Assembly (NCBI RefSeq): GCF_000720325.1
Contig: NZ_JOJM01000002.1
Location: 186,001-250,000, forward strand
DNA length: 64,000 nucleotides
Direction: 5' to 3'
From: Streptomyces sp. NRRL B-1347
GTDB lineage: Bacteria; Actinomycetota; Actinomycetes; Streptomycetales; Streptomycetaceae
The notes below the pieces were generated by a model that had not been told where the DNA came from, ran no database searches, and saw only the letters and a program-made list of their open reading frames with translations. How positions within the stretch are numbered: the stretch's first letter is position 1; every line of letters starts with the position of its first letter. A program made the translations under genes and the position numbers. Below, one piece after another: positions 1 through 9,049 of the stretch.

Positions 1-1827
1 TGTGCCGTCGCCCGTGATGTCCTTGCCGACCGTGTAGGTGAAGTCCTCGAAGCCGCTGTCACGGCCGGGCAGGGTGTCCGACTGCTTGTAGTGGGTCGTG
101 ACGACGCGTTTCTCTTCCTTCCCGTTCTTGTCGGTCCAGAAGATCTCGAACTGGGCCCGCAGCTGCTCCGTGTTCCCCTTCGCGTCGCCGTGGTCGGGGT
201 CCCAGACCCTCGCCGCCAGCGTCGGCACCTTCTTCGTGTAGTGCTTGGTGGCCTCTCCGTAGGCGCACTTGCCGCCGGAGCTCATGGACAGGTCGTCCAT
301 GTCCGGCTGGTAGGGCGGCCTGTTGTACGTCACTTCGAGCGCGGCGTTGTTGCAGAACCGCTTCCACGACGCGTAGGAGTCCTCGCTGGCGGCCTGGAGT
401 CCGAACGTGGTGGTGTCCCAGCCGCTGGACGCCGCCTTCTGCACGGTGCTCTTCACGTTGAAGCGCACGTTCTGGTTGGTGGCCGAGCAGGAGCCGGTCG
501 GGTTCGTCGGCGACTCGGAGGTGATGTGGTCCTTGCTGGACGGCCTGTTGGACCAGTTCGTACGGGAGTTGATGGCGCTGCCGCCGGAGCTGTTCACCCG
601 GTGCAGCTGCACCGAACGCGCCTCGCTGTTGTACGTGTGCACCAGCGTGATCGCGAACTCGGCCTTGAGGATCTTCTTGTCCTCGAAGCTTCCGGTCGGC
701 AGGGCGTAGTACTGACGCTGCACGTCGTCGCTGCCGGTGCAGCGCACGGAGAAGTTCGCCGGGCAGCGGCCGACGCCCTTGCCGGACTCGACCCCGTCGT
801 CGGAGTTGGGGAACTTCCAGCCCTCGAGCCCCGGCTTCGCGGACGACACCCAGGTCCAGCCGGTACGGCCCTTCGTCCGTGCGACCGGGTCGATGATCAC
901 TGGATAGCGCGTGTTCGCGCCCCTGAGCAGCTTCAGGTCCGGCTTCAGCGTCATGGCGTGCTTCCGCAGGCCGAGCCCGACGTCCGCGACCCGGGCACCG
1001 TCGCCCGGCGTGGCCTGAGGTGCCGTCGCGGTGCGCCGCTGCGGGCCCGCGGTCCGGCCTCGGCCACTCGAATCCCACATCACCGGCTGCGCGGCCTCGA
1101 AGACCGTACCCCCGGTCTCCTCGTCCTTCGCCACGAGCCCGCCCTCCGCGTCCTCGCCGACGTCCAGGCCTTCGGCGTCGATGGGCAGCTCGATGGCGGC
1201 CAGCTCGGGACGGGCGGCCGCCGCCGCGGACTTGACGACCAGCATGTGCGCGAAGCCCTCGGTCTCCGCGCGGACGACCAGGTCGACGCCCGGCAGGACC
1301 GAACGGTACGTGGCCGTGGGGCCGTCGACCTCAGGGGCGGGCAGCTTGCCGGGCCAGGACAGGGAGAGCTTCTTGCCGTCCCGCGCCATCGTGGCGAACG
1401 GCCCCTTCCCGCCACCCGAGATGGTCACGGCGGTGGGGGTGGCCCTGGGGGCGAGCGCGCCGCCGGGCCGCCTGACCAGAGTCGTGTCGATGTCGGTCCA
1501 CTCGCCGTCCTTGCGCGTACGGACCGGCTCCGCGAACTCCTTGGCGGTGAAGGTGCCGTCCGGGTTCGCGAACGTCTGGCTGCGTTCGGTGCGTCGCCCG
1601 AGGACCTCGACGCGCTTCCCCGACTCGTCCGCGCGCCGGGCGGCCGCGGCGTCCGTGAACTCCGTGCCCGGTGCCGTGCCCGGTGCCGTCCCTGGGGACG
1701 CCGGCTGCCGTTCGGACGGCTCCGCGGTCGCCACCGGCGAGCCGGTGATTCCGGCAGCCAGAACGGCAGTGATCACTCCGGCCACGGCGACCGCTCTTCG
1801 CGCCCTCCGTGCTGCCCTGCTCTTCAC
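1..1827 (-). CDS. Secreted DNRLRE-type protein, 3' end cut by window
   Basis: The visible 609 codons are the N-terminal part of a large exported protein that runs off the left edge; no stop is seen. GTG 1827 is chosen because AGGGGGAA lies just upstream and a Sec signal follows directly (residues 1-35: an Arg-rich start, a hydrophobic core, a cut near ATAEP). A Pro/Gly/Thr linker with a repeated GTAP unit comes next. Then come the blocks EVLGRRTERSQTFANPDG and KEFAEPVRTRKDGEWTDI, which I recognise from the start of large Streptomyces DNRLRE/LamG and RHS-like secreted proteins. A DNRLRE-like segment lies near residues 370-425 (QYYALPTG, NSRTNWSNRP). The C-terminal part that would set its role (adhesin, enzyme or toxin) is outside the window. 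It is followed in the same direction by nothing visible here; upstream is the FG-GAP gene on the same strand. Confidence 0.75.
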   Translation of the reverse strand, partial: MKSRAARRARRAVAVAGVITAVLAAGITGSPVATAEPSERQPASPGTAPGTAPGTEFTDAAAARRADESGKRVEVLGRRTERSQTFANPDGTFTAKEFAEPVRTRKDGEWTDIDTTLVRRPGGALAPRATPTAVTISGGGKGPFATMARDGKKLSLSWPGKLPAPEVDGPTATYRSVLPGVDLVVRAETEGFAHMLVVKSAAAAARPELAAIELPIDAEGLDVGEDAEGGLVAKDEETGGTVFEAAQPVMWDSSGRGRTAGPQRRTATAPQATPGDGARVADVGLGLRKHAMTLKPDLKLLRGANTRYPVIIDPVARTKGRTGWTWVSSAKPGLEGWKFPNSDDGVESGKGVGRCPANFSVRCTGSDDVQRQYYALPTGSFEDKKILKAEFAITLVHTYNSEARSVQLHRVNSSGGSAINSRTNWSNRPSSKDHITSESPTNPTGSCSATNQNVRFNVKSTVQKAASSGWDTTTFGLQAASEDSYASWKRFCNNAALEVTYNRPPYQPDMDDLSMSSGGKCAYGEATKHYTKKVPTLAARVWDPDHGDAKGNTEQLRAQFEIFWTDKNGKEEKRVVTTHYKQSDTLPGRDSGFEDFTYTVGKDITGDGT

Positions 1828-1906
1828 GATTCCCCCTGCGTCGTAAGCGCTTGCGCCGTGGGCCGGAGGCGGCGCACCCCCCGGGGCACGCGCCGCCCGG
1901 TGCCGA

Positions 1907-3466
1907 CTAGCGGATGTCCGTGCCGAACGCCTTGCCTTCGTCCGGGACGCCGTTGGCCCCCGGCTTCACCGTGCGCACCGATCCGGTGCCACCGTCGATG
2001 TGCTTCCAGGGCGTCGCGTACACCAGGCCCTTACGGTCGCCCGACGTCTTGCTGTAGGGCACGCCCACGTACAGGTCCTTGTACGTGCCCCACAGGCCGA
2101 GGCCCGTGAAGTCGCGCGCCTCGGCCGTGCCCGGCAGGCCGTGCCCCCGCGTGAGGACCTTGCCCCTCGCGCCGGACGGGCCGAGCGGGGACAGGACGTG
2201 CACGGCACCCGCGTTCTCCGCGGCCCCCACCTCTTGGTTGGGGACGCTGACGGCGAGCCTGATCGTCTCGGCGGTGGCGGTCGCGCCCGGCTCCGTGTTG
2301 GCCAGGGCGACCCGCTGGCCGAAGAAGTCCGACGCCGCGGGCCGCTCGTCGCCCCCGGATGCCAACCGGTCGACGAAGTCGACCTCGGCGATGGCACCGG
2401 ACGGCTTGATGCGGATGACGGTGACGGCACCCGCGTCCGCGACCGTGCCCACGTTCTCGTTGGGCGCGCCGACAGCCAGCAGCGCGTCCGTCTCCGAGTC
2501 CGCCCCCGACGGCCGGTAGGGAACCATGGACAGCGCCGTGCCGAAGCGGTCGTCCTTGGCGGACGCGCCCGTCACCAAGGCCTGGTGGTTCTCGTCCACC
2601 CCGTCGAGCGAGGTCGGCCGCCCGTCGTCGATCGTGTGGTTGAACAGCGTCACCGCCCCGGCGAACGACTCGTCGCCGATCGCCTCGCCGGGCGCGCCCG
2701 CGGCGATGAAGCGGCTGGTGGCCGCGAGGGACTGCCCGAACCGGTCGTTGGCCTCCGCCACTCCGGGCACGTCCGGGTCGTCCTGGTTGACCGTGGTCTT
2801 GGCGGTGCCCTGGACGTAGTGGATGCACCCGGCGTCCGAGATGTTGCCGATGGCTTCGCCCGGTACGCCGATGGCGAGGTACGGCTTGCCGCCCGACTTG
2901 ACGCCCGCCGCCAGCGCGTAGCCGAAGAGGTCTCCGGCTTCGGTGGCGGTGTCTCCGTCGAGGCCCGCCTGCGTGTAGCTCCGGATGGATGAGCCCTCGC
3001 CGATGCCGGAGGGCCGCCCGTGGATGACGTACACGGCACCGGCGTCCACTTGAGCCCCGTCGGCGGTCTTGACGTCCTCGTACGGTGCGCCGACCACCAA
3101 GTCGTCGCAGCCGTCCTTGTCGGCGTCGTACACCGCGAGCGACGCCCCGAACTTGTCGCCCGTCTCCGGGTCCGCGGCCATGCCGCTCAGCTTCTGGGAG
3201 ATCTCGGAGACTCCCTTGTCGCCGCCGAGGACGACACGGACGAGGCCGGCTGCGGTCTTCCCCGCCACGGTGGCCTCGGGGTCGGCGACCGCCATGTCAC
3301 GGATGCCGTCGCCGTTGAAGTCCGATCCCGCCCCCTCGGTACACGTGGCGGCGGCCGCGGGCGACGCCCCCGCGGTGAACGACGTCGTGGCAGCCACCAC
3401 GAGAGCCGCCGCCACTCCCCATCCGGTCACCCGCGCGCCACCGCGCGCGCCTCGACTCAACTCCAC
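1907..3466 (-). CDS. Secreted FG-GAP (integrin-alpha-like) repeat protein
   Basis: 519 residues. A signal peptide spans residues 1-40 (hydrophobic AAALVVAATTSFTAG, cut after AAA, before TCTEG). The rest is a chain of FG-GAP repeats, each with a calcium-type Asp-rich loop (DFNGDGIRD, DADKDGCDDLVVGAPYED) and a GAxY/GAVxV edge strand, about seven blades, consistent with one seven-bladed beta-propeller. Such proteins are exported in Streptomyces; their ligands are unknown. GTG 3466 is preceded by a G-rich stretch (GGGGTGGGGTT) that may act as ribosome binding site. The gene stands alone, with 554 bases of gene-free DNA upstream. A paralogue of the same design lies at 19416-20813 on the other strand. 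Confidence 0.85.
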   Translation of the reverse strand: MELSRGARGGARVTGWGVAAALVVAATTSFTAGASPAAAATCTEGAGSDFNGDGIRDMAVADPEATVAGKTAAGLVRVVLGGDKGVSEISQKLSGMAADPETGDKFGASLAVYDADKDGCDDLVVGAPYEDVKTADGAQVDAGAVYVIHGRPSGIGEGSSIRSYTQAGLDGDTATEAGDLFGYALAAGVKSGGKPYLAIGVPGEAIGNISDAGCIHYVQGTAKTTVNQDDPDVPGVAEANDRFGQSLAATSRFIAAGAPGEAIGDESFAGAVTLFNHTIDDGRPTSLDGVDENHQALVTGASAKDDRFGTALSMVPYRPSGADSETDALLAVGAPNENVGTVADAGAVTVIRIKPSGAIAEVDFVDRLASGGDERPAASDFFGQRVALANTEPGATATAETIRLAVSVPNQEVGAAENAGAVHVLSPLGPSGARGKVLTRGHGLPGTAEARDFTGLGLWGTYKDLYVGVPYSKTSGDRKGLVYATPWKHIDGGTGSVRTVKPGANGVPDEGKAFGTDIR

Positions 3467-4020
3467 AACCCCACCCCAGAGTTACAGAACACCGTCACAG
3501 AATGTTCACAGGGGAGCGAGTAAACGCTCGGCGCATCCGAGCAGTCAATGTGACTCAGGCCACATTCGATCGGGCGATGATGTGCACCTGTTACTGAACG
3601 TGTCCGCACTCGGCGAGTCCTGGCCACCGCATCTCTCCCCGTGGAGCGCGTCTACAGGGCTCTTCGAGGGCGGTTTCGTCACCAGAAACAGGGATTGATT
3701 TCCACGAGCAAGCACTGAAGGGGCATGCCGCAAGGGCAACCGGTGGGGCGAAACTCGGCCACCCCTGCACGGAGGCGGTTCATCCGTATAACGCTGTGCA
3801 GCGGGAAGTTTTGCCGGGTCTCCCGGGATCCACACCTGCCCCACCCCCCGGCCGGTTTGGGACACAACGGTTGGATTTTGGGACAAACACGATGTGACCG
3901 GGCGTGGGGTGGGGCGGTGTGGCCGCGGGGCGCGTCTGGGGACGGTGGCGCGGTTGCAGGTACAGGATGCGCCGGGGCGATCAACGGGCTGTCAACAAGC
4001 GTTGAACAGGGCGGCCCCGG
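3467..4020. other. Gene-free stretch with a spaced direct repeat
   Basis: No convincing gene; the open frames here lack coding bias and recognisable domains. The part from about 3540 to 3720 is less GC-rich than its surroundings and probably carries the promoter of the FG-GAP gene on the minus strand. The 9-mer TTTGGGACA occurs at 3856-3864 and 3877-3885, 21 bases apart (two helical turns). An imperfect hairpin at 3989-4009 (CTGTCAAC, loop AAGC, GTTGAACAG) sits just past the stop of the next minus-strand gene and may end its transcript. Confidence 0.5.
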
Positions 4021-5169
4021 TCACGCCGGAGCCGCGGCCTGGCGGGTGGGCTGGGTGGGGAGGGCCGGGGCCGGGTGCGGGAGCGCGGCCAGGCGGTGGA
4101 CGTCGCGGGCCGTGCCGGTGACGCCGGAGAGGAAGCCCTGGGCCCGGGGGGACGCCTTGTCCGTGAGCCACGCGGGGTCGATGTCCATGACCGCCACCTT
4201 GACCTCCGTACCGGCCAGGGCCAGCGGCAGGGTGTGGACGACGGTCGAGGGGAAGCTGAGGATGGTCCGGCCGATGGGGCCCCGGCGGGCGATCAGCTCC
4301 AGGGGGAGGTCGGGGCGGATCACCTGGAGGCCGGTCTCCACCGCGAGGCGGTGCAGCTTCTCGGCGCTCTCGCGGCGGTGCGCGAAGTAGCGGGCCGCCC
4401 CGTGCGTACGGGCGAGCGCGCCGACCGCGTCCAGGTAGCGGTCGAGGTCCACCACGCCGGTCTCCACCAGGGACGTGCCGACCAGGTCCGCGCCCTTGGT
4501 GATGCGCGGCGGGCCGAAGCGGGCGCGCGTCCACGCGAAGGAGTTCGCCGTGACGCGGACGCCGTCGGGCGCCGCTTCGATGGGCATGGAGGAGAAGACC
4601 TCCACCCGGCGGCCGCCCTTGGGGCTCGGCGTCAGACGGCGGCGGGCCGAGGACGAGACGGGCATGAAGACCATGTCCCTGGGCCCCGGCCTGCCGCCCC
4701 TGCGGTGCCAGCGCACCAGGCGCTCGCCGTTCGCCAGCTGGGAGATGAACTCCATGGTGGCCGTGCCGTCGTCGACCACGACGAGGTCCGGCGCCCGGGT
4801 GATGGTGAGCAGGAGCTGCACGTAGCGCGAGAAGGGGTCGCCGATCACTATCCGGGCGGCCCTGCGCAGCGGGCCCGCGAGCCCGCCGATCGTGTGGAAG
4901 GGCGCGGTCGTGCCGCCGCGCGCCTCCTCCCAGCGCACGGTGTACCCCTCCGCGCGGGCCAGTTCGGCCATGCGGCGCAGCTGGCCCCGGGTCATGGGGT
5001 CGGTGGGGGCGAGCACCACCAGGGTGAGGTCGCCCGGCGCGGACTCGGGCTCGTGCGCCGTGGACAGATGCGCCCACTCCAGCACGTTGAGCAGCTGCAC
5101 CGGCGACTCCACGAACGCCAGCGTGCCGTGCGGTGCCCTCGCGGCGCGCCGTGCGCTCCGTGCTGACAT
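4021..5169 (-). CDS. Polysialyltransferase/GT52-like glycosyltransferase
   Basis: 382 residues, no signal peptide, so probably cytoplasmic or membrane-associated. The N-terminus (LAFVESPVQLLNVLEWAH) and the centre (DLVVVDDGTATMEFI) look like the two-domain GT-B enzymes of the polysialyltransferase/GT52 sialyltransferase group, where an acidic-Gly motif (here DDGT) precedes the nucleotide-binding half. It would transfer a nonulosonic acid from a CMP-sugar. ATG 5169 has a good GGGAGG ribosome site. It lies 186 bases downstream of neuB on the same strand, behind two strong hairpins, so it may be transcribed partly on its own. The family call rests on recalled motifs; the acceptor and sugar are inferred from the cluster. 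Confidence 0.65.
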   Translation of the reverse strand: MSARSARRAARAPHGTLAFVESPVQLLNVLEWAHLSTAHEPESAPGDLTLVVLAPTDPMTRGQLRRMAELARAEGYTVRWEEARGGTTAPFHTIGGLAGPLRRAARIVIGDPFSRYVQLLLTITRAPDLVVVDDGTATMEFISQLANGERLVRWHRRGGRPGPRDMVFMPVSSSARRRLTPSPKGGRRVEVFSSMPIEAAPDGVRVTANSFAWTRARFGPPRITKGADLVGTSLVETGVVDLDRYLDAVGALARTHGAARYFAHRRESAEKLHRLAVETGLQVIRPDLPLELIARRGPIGRTILSFPSTVVHTLPLALAGTEVKVAVMDIDPAWLTDKASPRAQGFLSGVTGTARDVHRLAALPHPAPALPTQPTRQAAAPA

Positions 5170-5210
5170 GGATCCTCCCGTGCGGGATGGGGCGGGTCGG
5201 TCCTGGCCCC

Positions 5211-5232
5211 GGCCCTCCCGTGCGGGAGGGCC
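5211..5232. terminator. GC-rich perfect hairpin between neuB and the GT gene
   Basis: GGCCCTCCCG and CGGGAGGGCC form a 10 bp perfect stem with a 2-base gap. The core CTCCCGTGCGGGA is also present at 5174-5186, immediately before the downstream gene's start, so the element is partly duplicated. No T run follows, as is usual in Streptomyces. Confidence 0.5.
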
Positions 5233-5308
5233 GGTGGGGTGGTGCGCAGGCCACCCGGGAACGCGCGGTGCGGGAGCGGCACCGGTCGCGCTCCCGGGGG
5301 CGCCGGGG

Positions 5309-5339
5309 GCCGACGGGCGGGGTGCGCCCGCCCGTCGGC
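5309..5339. terminator. Strong hairpin after neuB
   Basis: GCCGACGGGCGGG pairs perfectly with CCCGCCCGTCGGC around a 5-base loop, 16 bases past the neuB stop. A probable terminator or attenuator that separates neuB from the downstream glycosyltransferase. Confidence 0.65.
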
Positions 5340-5355
5340 GTGCGGCGGTCGGGAC

Positions 5356-6291
5356 TCAGACCGCGACGGGCTCGCGGTCGGCGGACTCGGCGACGACGCC
5401 CGCCACGCGGCGGAGCTTCTTCATCGGGCCGAGCTCGGACTCGTAGACCTTCTTGACGCCGTCGCCGAGGGAGGCCTCGATGGTGCGGATGTCACGGACG
5501 AGGCGCGTGAGGCCCTGCGGCTCCACGGACGCGGCCTGGTCGGAGCCCCACATCGCGCGGTCGAGCGTGATGTGGCGCTCGACGAAGGTGGCGCCGAGGG
5601 CGACGGCGGCGAGGGTGGTCTGCAGGCCCGTCTCGTGACCGGAGTAGCCGATCGGGACGTTCGGGTACTCGGCCTGGAGGGTGTTGATGACCCGCAGGTT
5701 CAGCTCCTCGGCCTTCGCCGGGTACGTCGACGTGGCGTGGCAGAGCAGGATGTTGTCCGAGCCCAGGACCTCGACGGCGTGGCGGATCTGCTTCGGCGTC
5801 GACATGCCGGTCGAGAGGATGATCGTGCGGCCCGTGGCGCGCAGGGCGCGGAGCAGCTCGTCGTCCGTCAGGGAGGCGGAGGCCACCTTGTGGGCCGGGA
5901 CGTCGAACTTCTCCAGGAAGGCGACGGCCTCGGTGTCCCACGGCGAGGCGAACCAGTCGATGCCGCGCTTGGCGCAGTGCTCGCTGATGGCCTGGTACTC
6001 GGACTCGCCGAACTCCACGCGGTGGCGGTAGTCGATGTACGTCATCCGGCCCCAGGGGGTGTCGCGCTCGATGTCCCACTGGTCGCGCGGCGTGCAGATC
6101 TCCGGCGTGCGCTTCTGGAACTTCACCGCGTCGCAGCCCGCGTCGGCGGCCGCGTCGATGAGCGCGAAGGCGTTCTCCAGGTCGCCGTTGTGGTTGATGC
6201 CGATCTCACCGGTGATGTAGACGGGGTGACCGGGGCCCGCGGTCTTCGAACCGAGGGTGCGCAGGCGGTTGTCGGAGGCCGTAGTGCTCAT
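5356..6291 (-). CDS. neuB: Nonulosonic acid (NeuB-type) synthase lacking SAF domain
   Basis: 311 residues. NeuB enzymes condense phosphoenolpyruvate with a mannose-type sugar to give a nonulosonic acid (Neu5Ac, Kdn or relatives). The whole TIM barrel is present: GEIGINHNGD (28-37), DAVKFQKR, HKVASASL (134-141), STGMS (160-164), HATSTYP (185-191), IGYSGHETG (214-222) and GATFVERHITLDR (233-245). The protein stops about 25 residues after the barrel, where usual NeuB proteins (around 340-350 residues) carry an antifreeze-like SAF domain that covers the partner subunit's active site. ATG 6291 lies 14 bases after the synthetase-phosphatase gene, so the two form an operon. The phosphatase fused to the partner enzyme suggests a sugar 6-phosphate substrate, as in Kdn 9-phosphate synthesis; this is inference. 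Confidence 0.9.
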   Translation of the reverse strand: MSTTASDNRLRTLGSKTAGPGHPVYITGEIGINHNGDLENAFALIDAAADAGCDAVKFQKRTPEICTPRDQWDIERDTPWGRMTYIDYRHRVEFGESEYQAISEHCAKRGIDWFASPWDTEAVAFLEKFDVPAHKVASASLTDDELLRALRATGRTIILSTGMSTPKQIRHAVEVLGSDNILLCHATSTYPAKAEELNLRVINTLQAEYPNVPIGYSGHETGLQTTLAAVALGATFVERHITLDRAMWGSDQAASVEPQGLTRLVRDIRTIEASLGDGVKKVYESELGPMKKLRRVAGVVAESADREPVAV

Positions 6292-6305
6292 GGCAGGAAC
6301 TTTCC

Positions 6306-7601
6306 TTAACTGTTGAGGGAGGGGCCGAGGATCCAGGCGGCGATCTCTCGGATCGCGCCGTCACCGCCGGGGACGGTGGTGACCGCGCGTGCGGCGCCGC
6401 GCACGACGTCGTGGGCGCTCGCGACCGCCACGGGCCAGCCGACGAGGCCGAAGCACGGGAGGTCATTGACGTCGTTGCCGACGTAGAGCACGCGCTCGGG
6501 AGCGATGCCCTGCTCCTCGCACCACTGCTTCAGTGCGAGGTCTTTGCGGTCGATGCCGTGCAGCACGGGGAGCTTCAGCTTCCGTGCGCGCGCGGCGACG
6601 ACCGGGTTCTGTTCCGTGGACAGGATCAGCATCGCCAGGCCCGACCTGCGCAGGGCCGCGATGCCGAGGCCGTCACCGCGGTGCACGGTGACGAACTCCC
6701 GTCCGTCGGAGTCGATCAGCACCCTGTCGTCCGTCTGGGTGCCGTCGAAGTCGAGTACGACCGCGTCGATGTCGTCGCGGGTCGGGAGCGACGCCTCGTC
6801 CCCCGAGCGCACCGCGTCGAAGAGCGGGGCGAGGGCGCGGGCGCGGGCCAGGTCGTGCGGGTCGTCGATCTCCAGGACGCGCGCGGGGTCGGTCCGCACG
6901 AGTTCGGTGTGGCCGAAGAAGCGGTGCTTGTGCTCCCGGAAGCCGGCCGCGGCCATGCCGTAGGCGGCGCCGGTCTCCAGGAGGTCCTGGGGGCGGTCCT
7001 GGCGGCGGGGGCGGAAGGACTTGTCGTGGTTGACGCCGTAGCCGCCGGAGGTGGCGGTGCCGGTGACGACCTTGGTCGAGCCGCCCTCCGCGGCGGTGCG
7101 CTCGCCCTCGATGGCGGGCGGCTCGTCGCTCGCGTCGCGCCAGACGAAGCCGTGGAAGGGGGCCACGGTGTGGGCCGTGTCCGCGCCGCCCCCGACGATC
7201 GCCTCGACGATGCCGTCGACGTCCTCGTGGGTGATGAAGGGGCTGGTGCACTGGACGAGGAGGACCACGTCCACCGGAGTGCCGTGCAGCGCCTCGTGCG
7301 CGTCCATGGCGTGCAGGACCGCCGCCTCGCTGGTCGCCGTGTCGCCCGCGATGGCGGCGGGGCGCAGCACCACCTCGGCGCCCGCGGCGCGCGCGGTCTC
7401 GGCGATCACCGTGTCGTCGGTGGACACGACGACGTGGGTGACCAGGCGGGACGCGGTGCACGCGCGGACCGCGCGGGCCACCAGGGGGACGCCGCCGACC
7501 GGTGCGAGGTTTTTCGCCGGCACCCCCTTGGAGCCGCCCCGCGCGGGGATGACGGCGAGGACGCGGCGGGCCGCTGGGCCCTCCGCCTCGGGCTTGGACA
7601 T
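6306..7601 (-). CDS. neuA: CMP-nonulosonate cytidylyltransferase fused to HAD phosphatase
   Basis: 431 residues in two domains. Residues 12-255 are a CMP-sugar synthetase with the nucleotide motif VIPARGGSKGVPAKN (18-31). It would activate the sugar made by NeuB with CTP. Residues 278-431 are a KdsC-like HAD phosphatase with DFDGTQTDD (284-292), the lysine segment GIDRKDLALK and GNDVNDLP (375-382). The fusion implies removal of a 9-phosphate before activation. The open frame extends upstream to 8993, but that part has no coding bias. ATG 7601 has AAGGAG at ideal spacing and begins directly before the synthetase fold. Same strand as neuB, 14 bases upstream of it. Confidence 0.9.
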   Translation of the reverse strand: MSKPEAEGPAARRVLAVIPARGGSKGVPAKNLAPVGGVPLVARAVRACTASRLVTHVVVSTDDTVIAETARAAGAEVVLRPAAIAGDTATSEAAVLHAMDAHEALHGTPVDVVLLVQCTSPFITHEDVDGIVEAIVGGGADTAHTVAPFHGFVWRDASDEPPAIEGERTAAEGGSTKVVTGTATSGGYGVNHDKSFRPRRQDRPQDLLETGAAYGMAAAGFREHKHRFFGHTELVRTDPARVLEIDDPHDLARARALAPLFDAVRSGDEASLPTRDDIDAVVLDFDGTQTDDRVLIDSDGREFVTVHRGDGLGIAALRRSGLAMLILSTEQNPVVAARARKLKLPVLHGIDRKDLALKQWCEEQGIAPERVLYVGNDVNDLPCFGLVGWPVAVASAHDVVRGAARAVTTVPGGDGAIREIAAWILGPSLNS

Positions 7602-7699
7602 GGAGGCTCCTTCAGGGGTGCCAGGTGCGTCAGGGGTGCCTGGTGGGGGGTACTGGCCTTGCTGCGGGATCACGGCCCTGCCGTCCCGGTGCGGCCCGG

Positions 7700-9049
7700 T
7701 CACAGCTCGCCCATCCGCCGGATCACCGGCGCGACGCGCTGGACCCCGTGCCGGTAGGCGCCGCGCGCCGCGCTGCGGACGGCCTGGCGCACGGGGCCCG
7801 GCTCGCGGTCGGCGGTGGGGGCGCCGGGCAGCGGCGCGCCGTCGGGGCCGAGGTGGTGGCGGGCCAGGATGCCGGGCAGATAGCCGGGGGCCGTGACCTG
7901 CGTGTAGTACGGCTGGAGCGGCGGCAGGCCGCCGTCGGCGGCGCGTCCGACGAGCTCCGCGACGCGCTTGCGGGCCTCGTCGAAGGCCGTGTCGTAGGTG
8001 CCGTCGGCGGCGACGCCCTGGCGCGCGACCCAGGCGGGGTCGGGCTCCGGGACGTGGCCGGTGTCGAGCTGGTTCCAGGAGGCGAGGCAGCCCGAGCCGA
8101 TGAAGTGGTGGTTGCCGTGCGCCTCGCGGATGCCGAAGTCGGTGAGGACGGCCGTCGGGACGCGCCGGTGCAGGGCTTCGAGTGCGGCCGTGGAGCTGAC
8201 CGTGACCAGCAGGTCGGTGCGGTCGAGGACCTCGCCCATGTGCCCGTAGACGAGGCGGAAGTTGGGCGGTGTGTCGATGCCCTTGACCAGCTTCTGGTAC
8301 GGCAGTTCCTCGATGTGCGTGGTGTGCTCGCCGGGCTTGCTGCGCAGCTTGAGCAGGACCTCGCGCTCGGGGTGCAGGCGCGCGTGCTGGACGAGCCGGT
8401 CGAGCAGGTACGAGCGGTCGGCGCGCTTCTCCGGTACGGAGGGCTGGGCGGCGAAGACGACCGTGTAGGGGTCGCGGGGCGCGTACGGCTCGCCGCCGAG
8501 GAACGGCAGGGCGGCCTCCGTGACGCTGTCGGCGTCGGCGCCCACGCCCTCGTACACCGCGCGGAAACGCTCCGCGTCCTGGCGGGAGTTGGCGAGGACG
8601 ACGTCCGCGCCGTGGCGCAGGAGCAGGCCGTCGGCGAGCTTCTCGTAGACGACGCCGACGTAGCCGGTGACGACGACGGGCCGCTGCCGGGCGCCGGACC
8701 AGTCGCGGGCGAGGCCGTGCAGGACGGCCTGGACGCCGCCGCCGACGAGGGCGAGCACGAGCACGTCGTACTCCGCGGCCCGGCCGCGCATCTCGCTCAG
8801 GAACTCGATCGCGGTGACCTCGCGCAGGCTGTCCGCCCGCACGCCGACCTCGTCGAGCTGGCGGGGCGTCGGGGTGGCCCGGCCGCGCAGCAGATATCCG
8901 TCGAGGCGGACGTCCTGAGGGGTGTCCTCGGGGGCGGCCCGGGCCCCGGTGGCTCCGACGAGGCGTCGCGCGGTGAGCGCGCCCCACTTCCACCGGGTGT
9001 CGGAGTCGGCGAGCACGGCGACCCGCGTCGTCTTGTTGCTTACTGGCAC
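7700..9049 (-). CDS. DUF6716-type putative glycosyltransferase
   Basis: 449 residues, no signal peptide or membrane segment. The start RVAVLADSDTRWKWGALTA and the later GT-B-like blocks (VVTGYVGVVYEKL, GADVVLANS, LLKLRSKPGEHTTH, LLVTVSSTAALEAL) match a family of Streptomyces proteins found beside neuB genes and annotated DUF6716 or putative glycosyltransferase. The C-terminus is basic. GTG 9049 is preferred over the in-frame TTG 9088: neither has a ribosome site, but TAGCGT ends exactly 7 bases before the GTG, which suggests a leaderless message. It is first in the minus-strand set with the neuA fusion and neuB (98 bases between), and divergent from the GT2 gene. Its donor and acceptor are unknown. 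Confidence 0.75.
   Translation of the reverse strand: MPVSNKTTRVAVLADSDTRWKWGALTARRLVGATGARAAPEDTPQDVRLDGYLLRGRATPTPRQLDEVGVRADSLREVTAIEFLSEMRGRAAEYDVLVLALVGGGVQAVLHGLARDWSGARQRPVVVTGYVGVVYEKLADGLLLRHGADVVLANSRQDAERFRAVYEGVGADADSVTEAALPFLGGEPYAPRDPYTVVFAAQPSVPEKRADRSYLLDRLVQHARLHPEREVLLKLRSKPGEHTTHIEELPYQKLVKGIDTPPNFRLVYGHMGEVLDRTDLLVTVSSTAALEALHRRVPTAVLTDFGIREAHGNHHFIGSGCLASWNQLDTGHVPEPDPAWVARQGVAADGTYDTAFDEARKRVAELVGRAADGGLPPLQPYYTQVTAPGYLPGILARHHLGPDGAPLPGAPTADREPGPVRQAVRSAARGAYRHGVQRVAPVIRRMGEL

Noticed and set aside
3545..3984. Two small minus-strand frames in the gene-free stretch
   Set aside because: No GC-codon bias, no ribosome site, no recognisable motif.
6306..8993. 895-residue minus-strand frame through the neuA-HAD gene and beyond
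   Set aside because: The upstream 460 codons are an out-of-phase reading of the DUF6716 gene with an Arg/Pro/Gly-rich artefact composition. The real start has AAGGAG and the synthetase fold at 7601.
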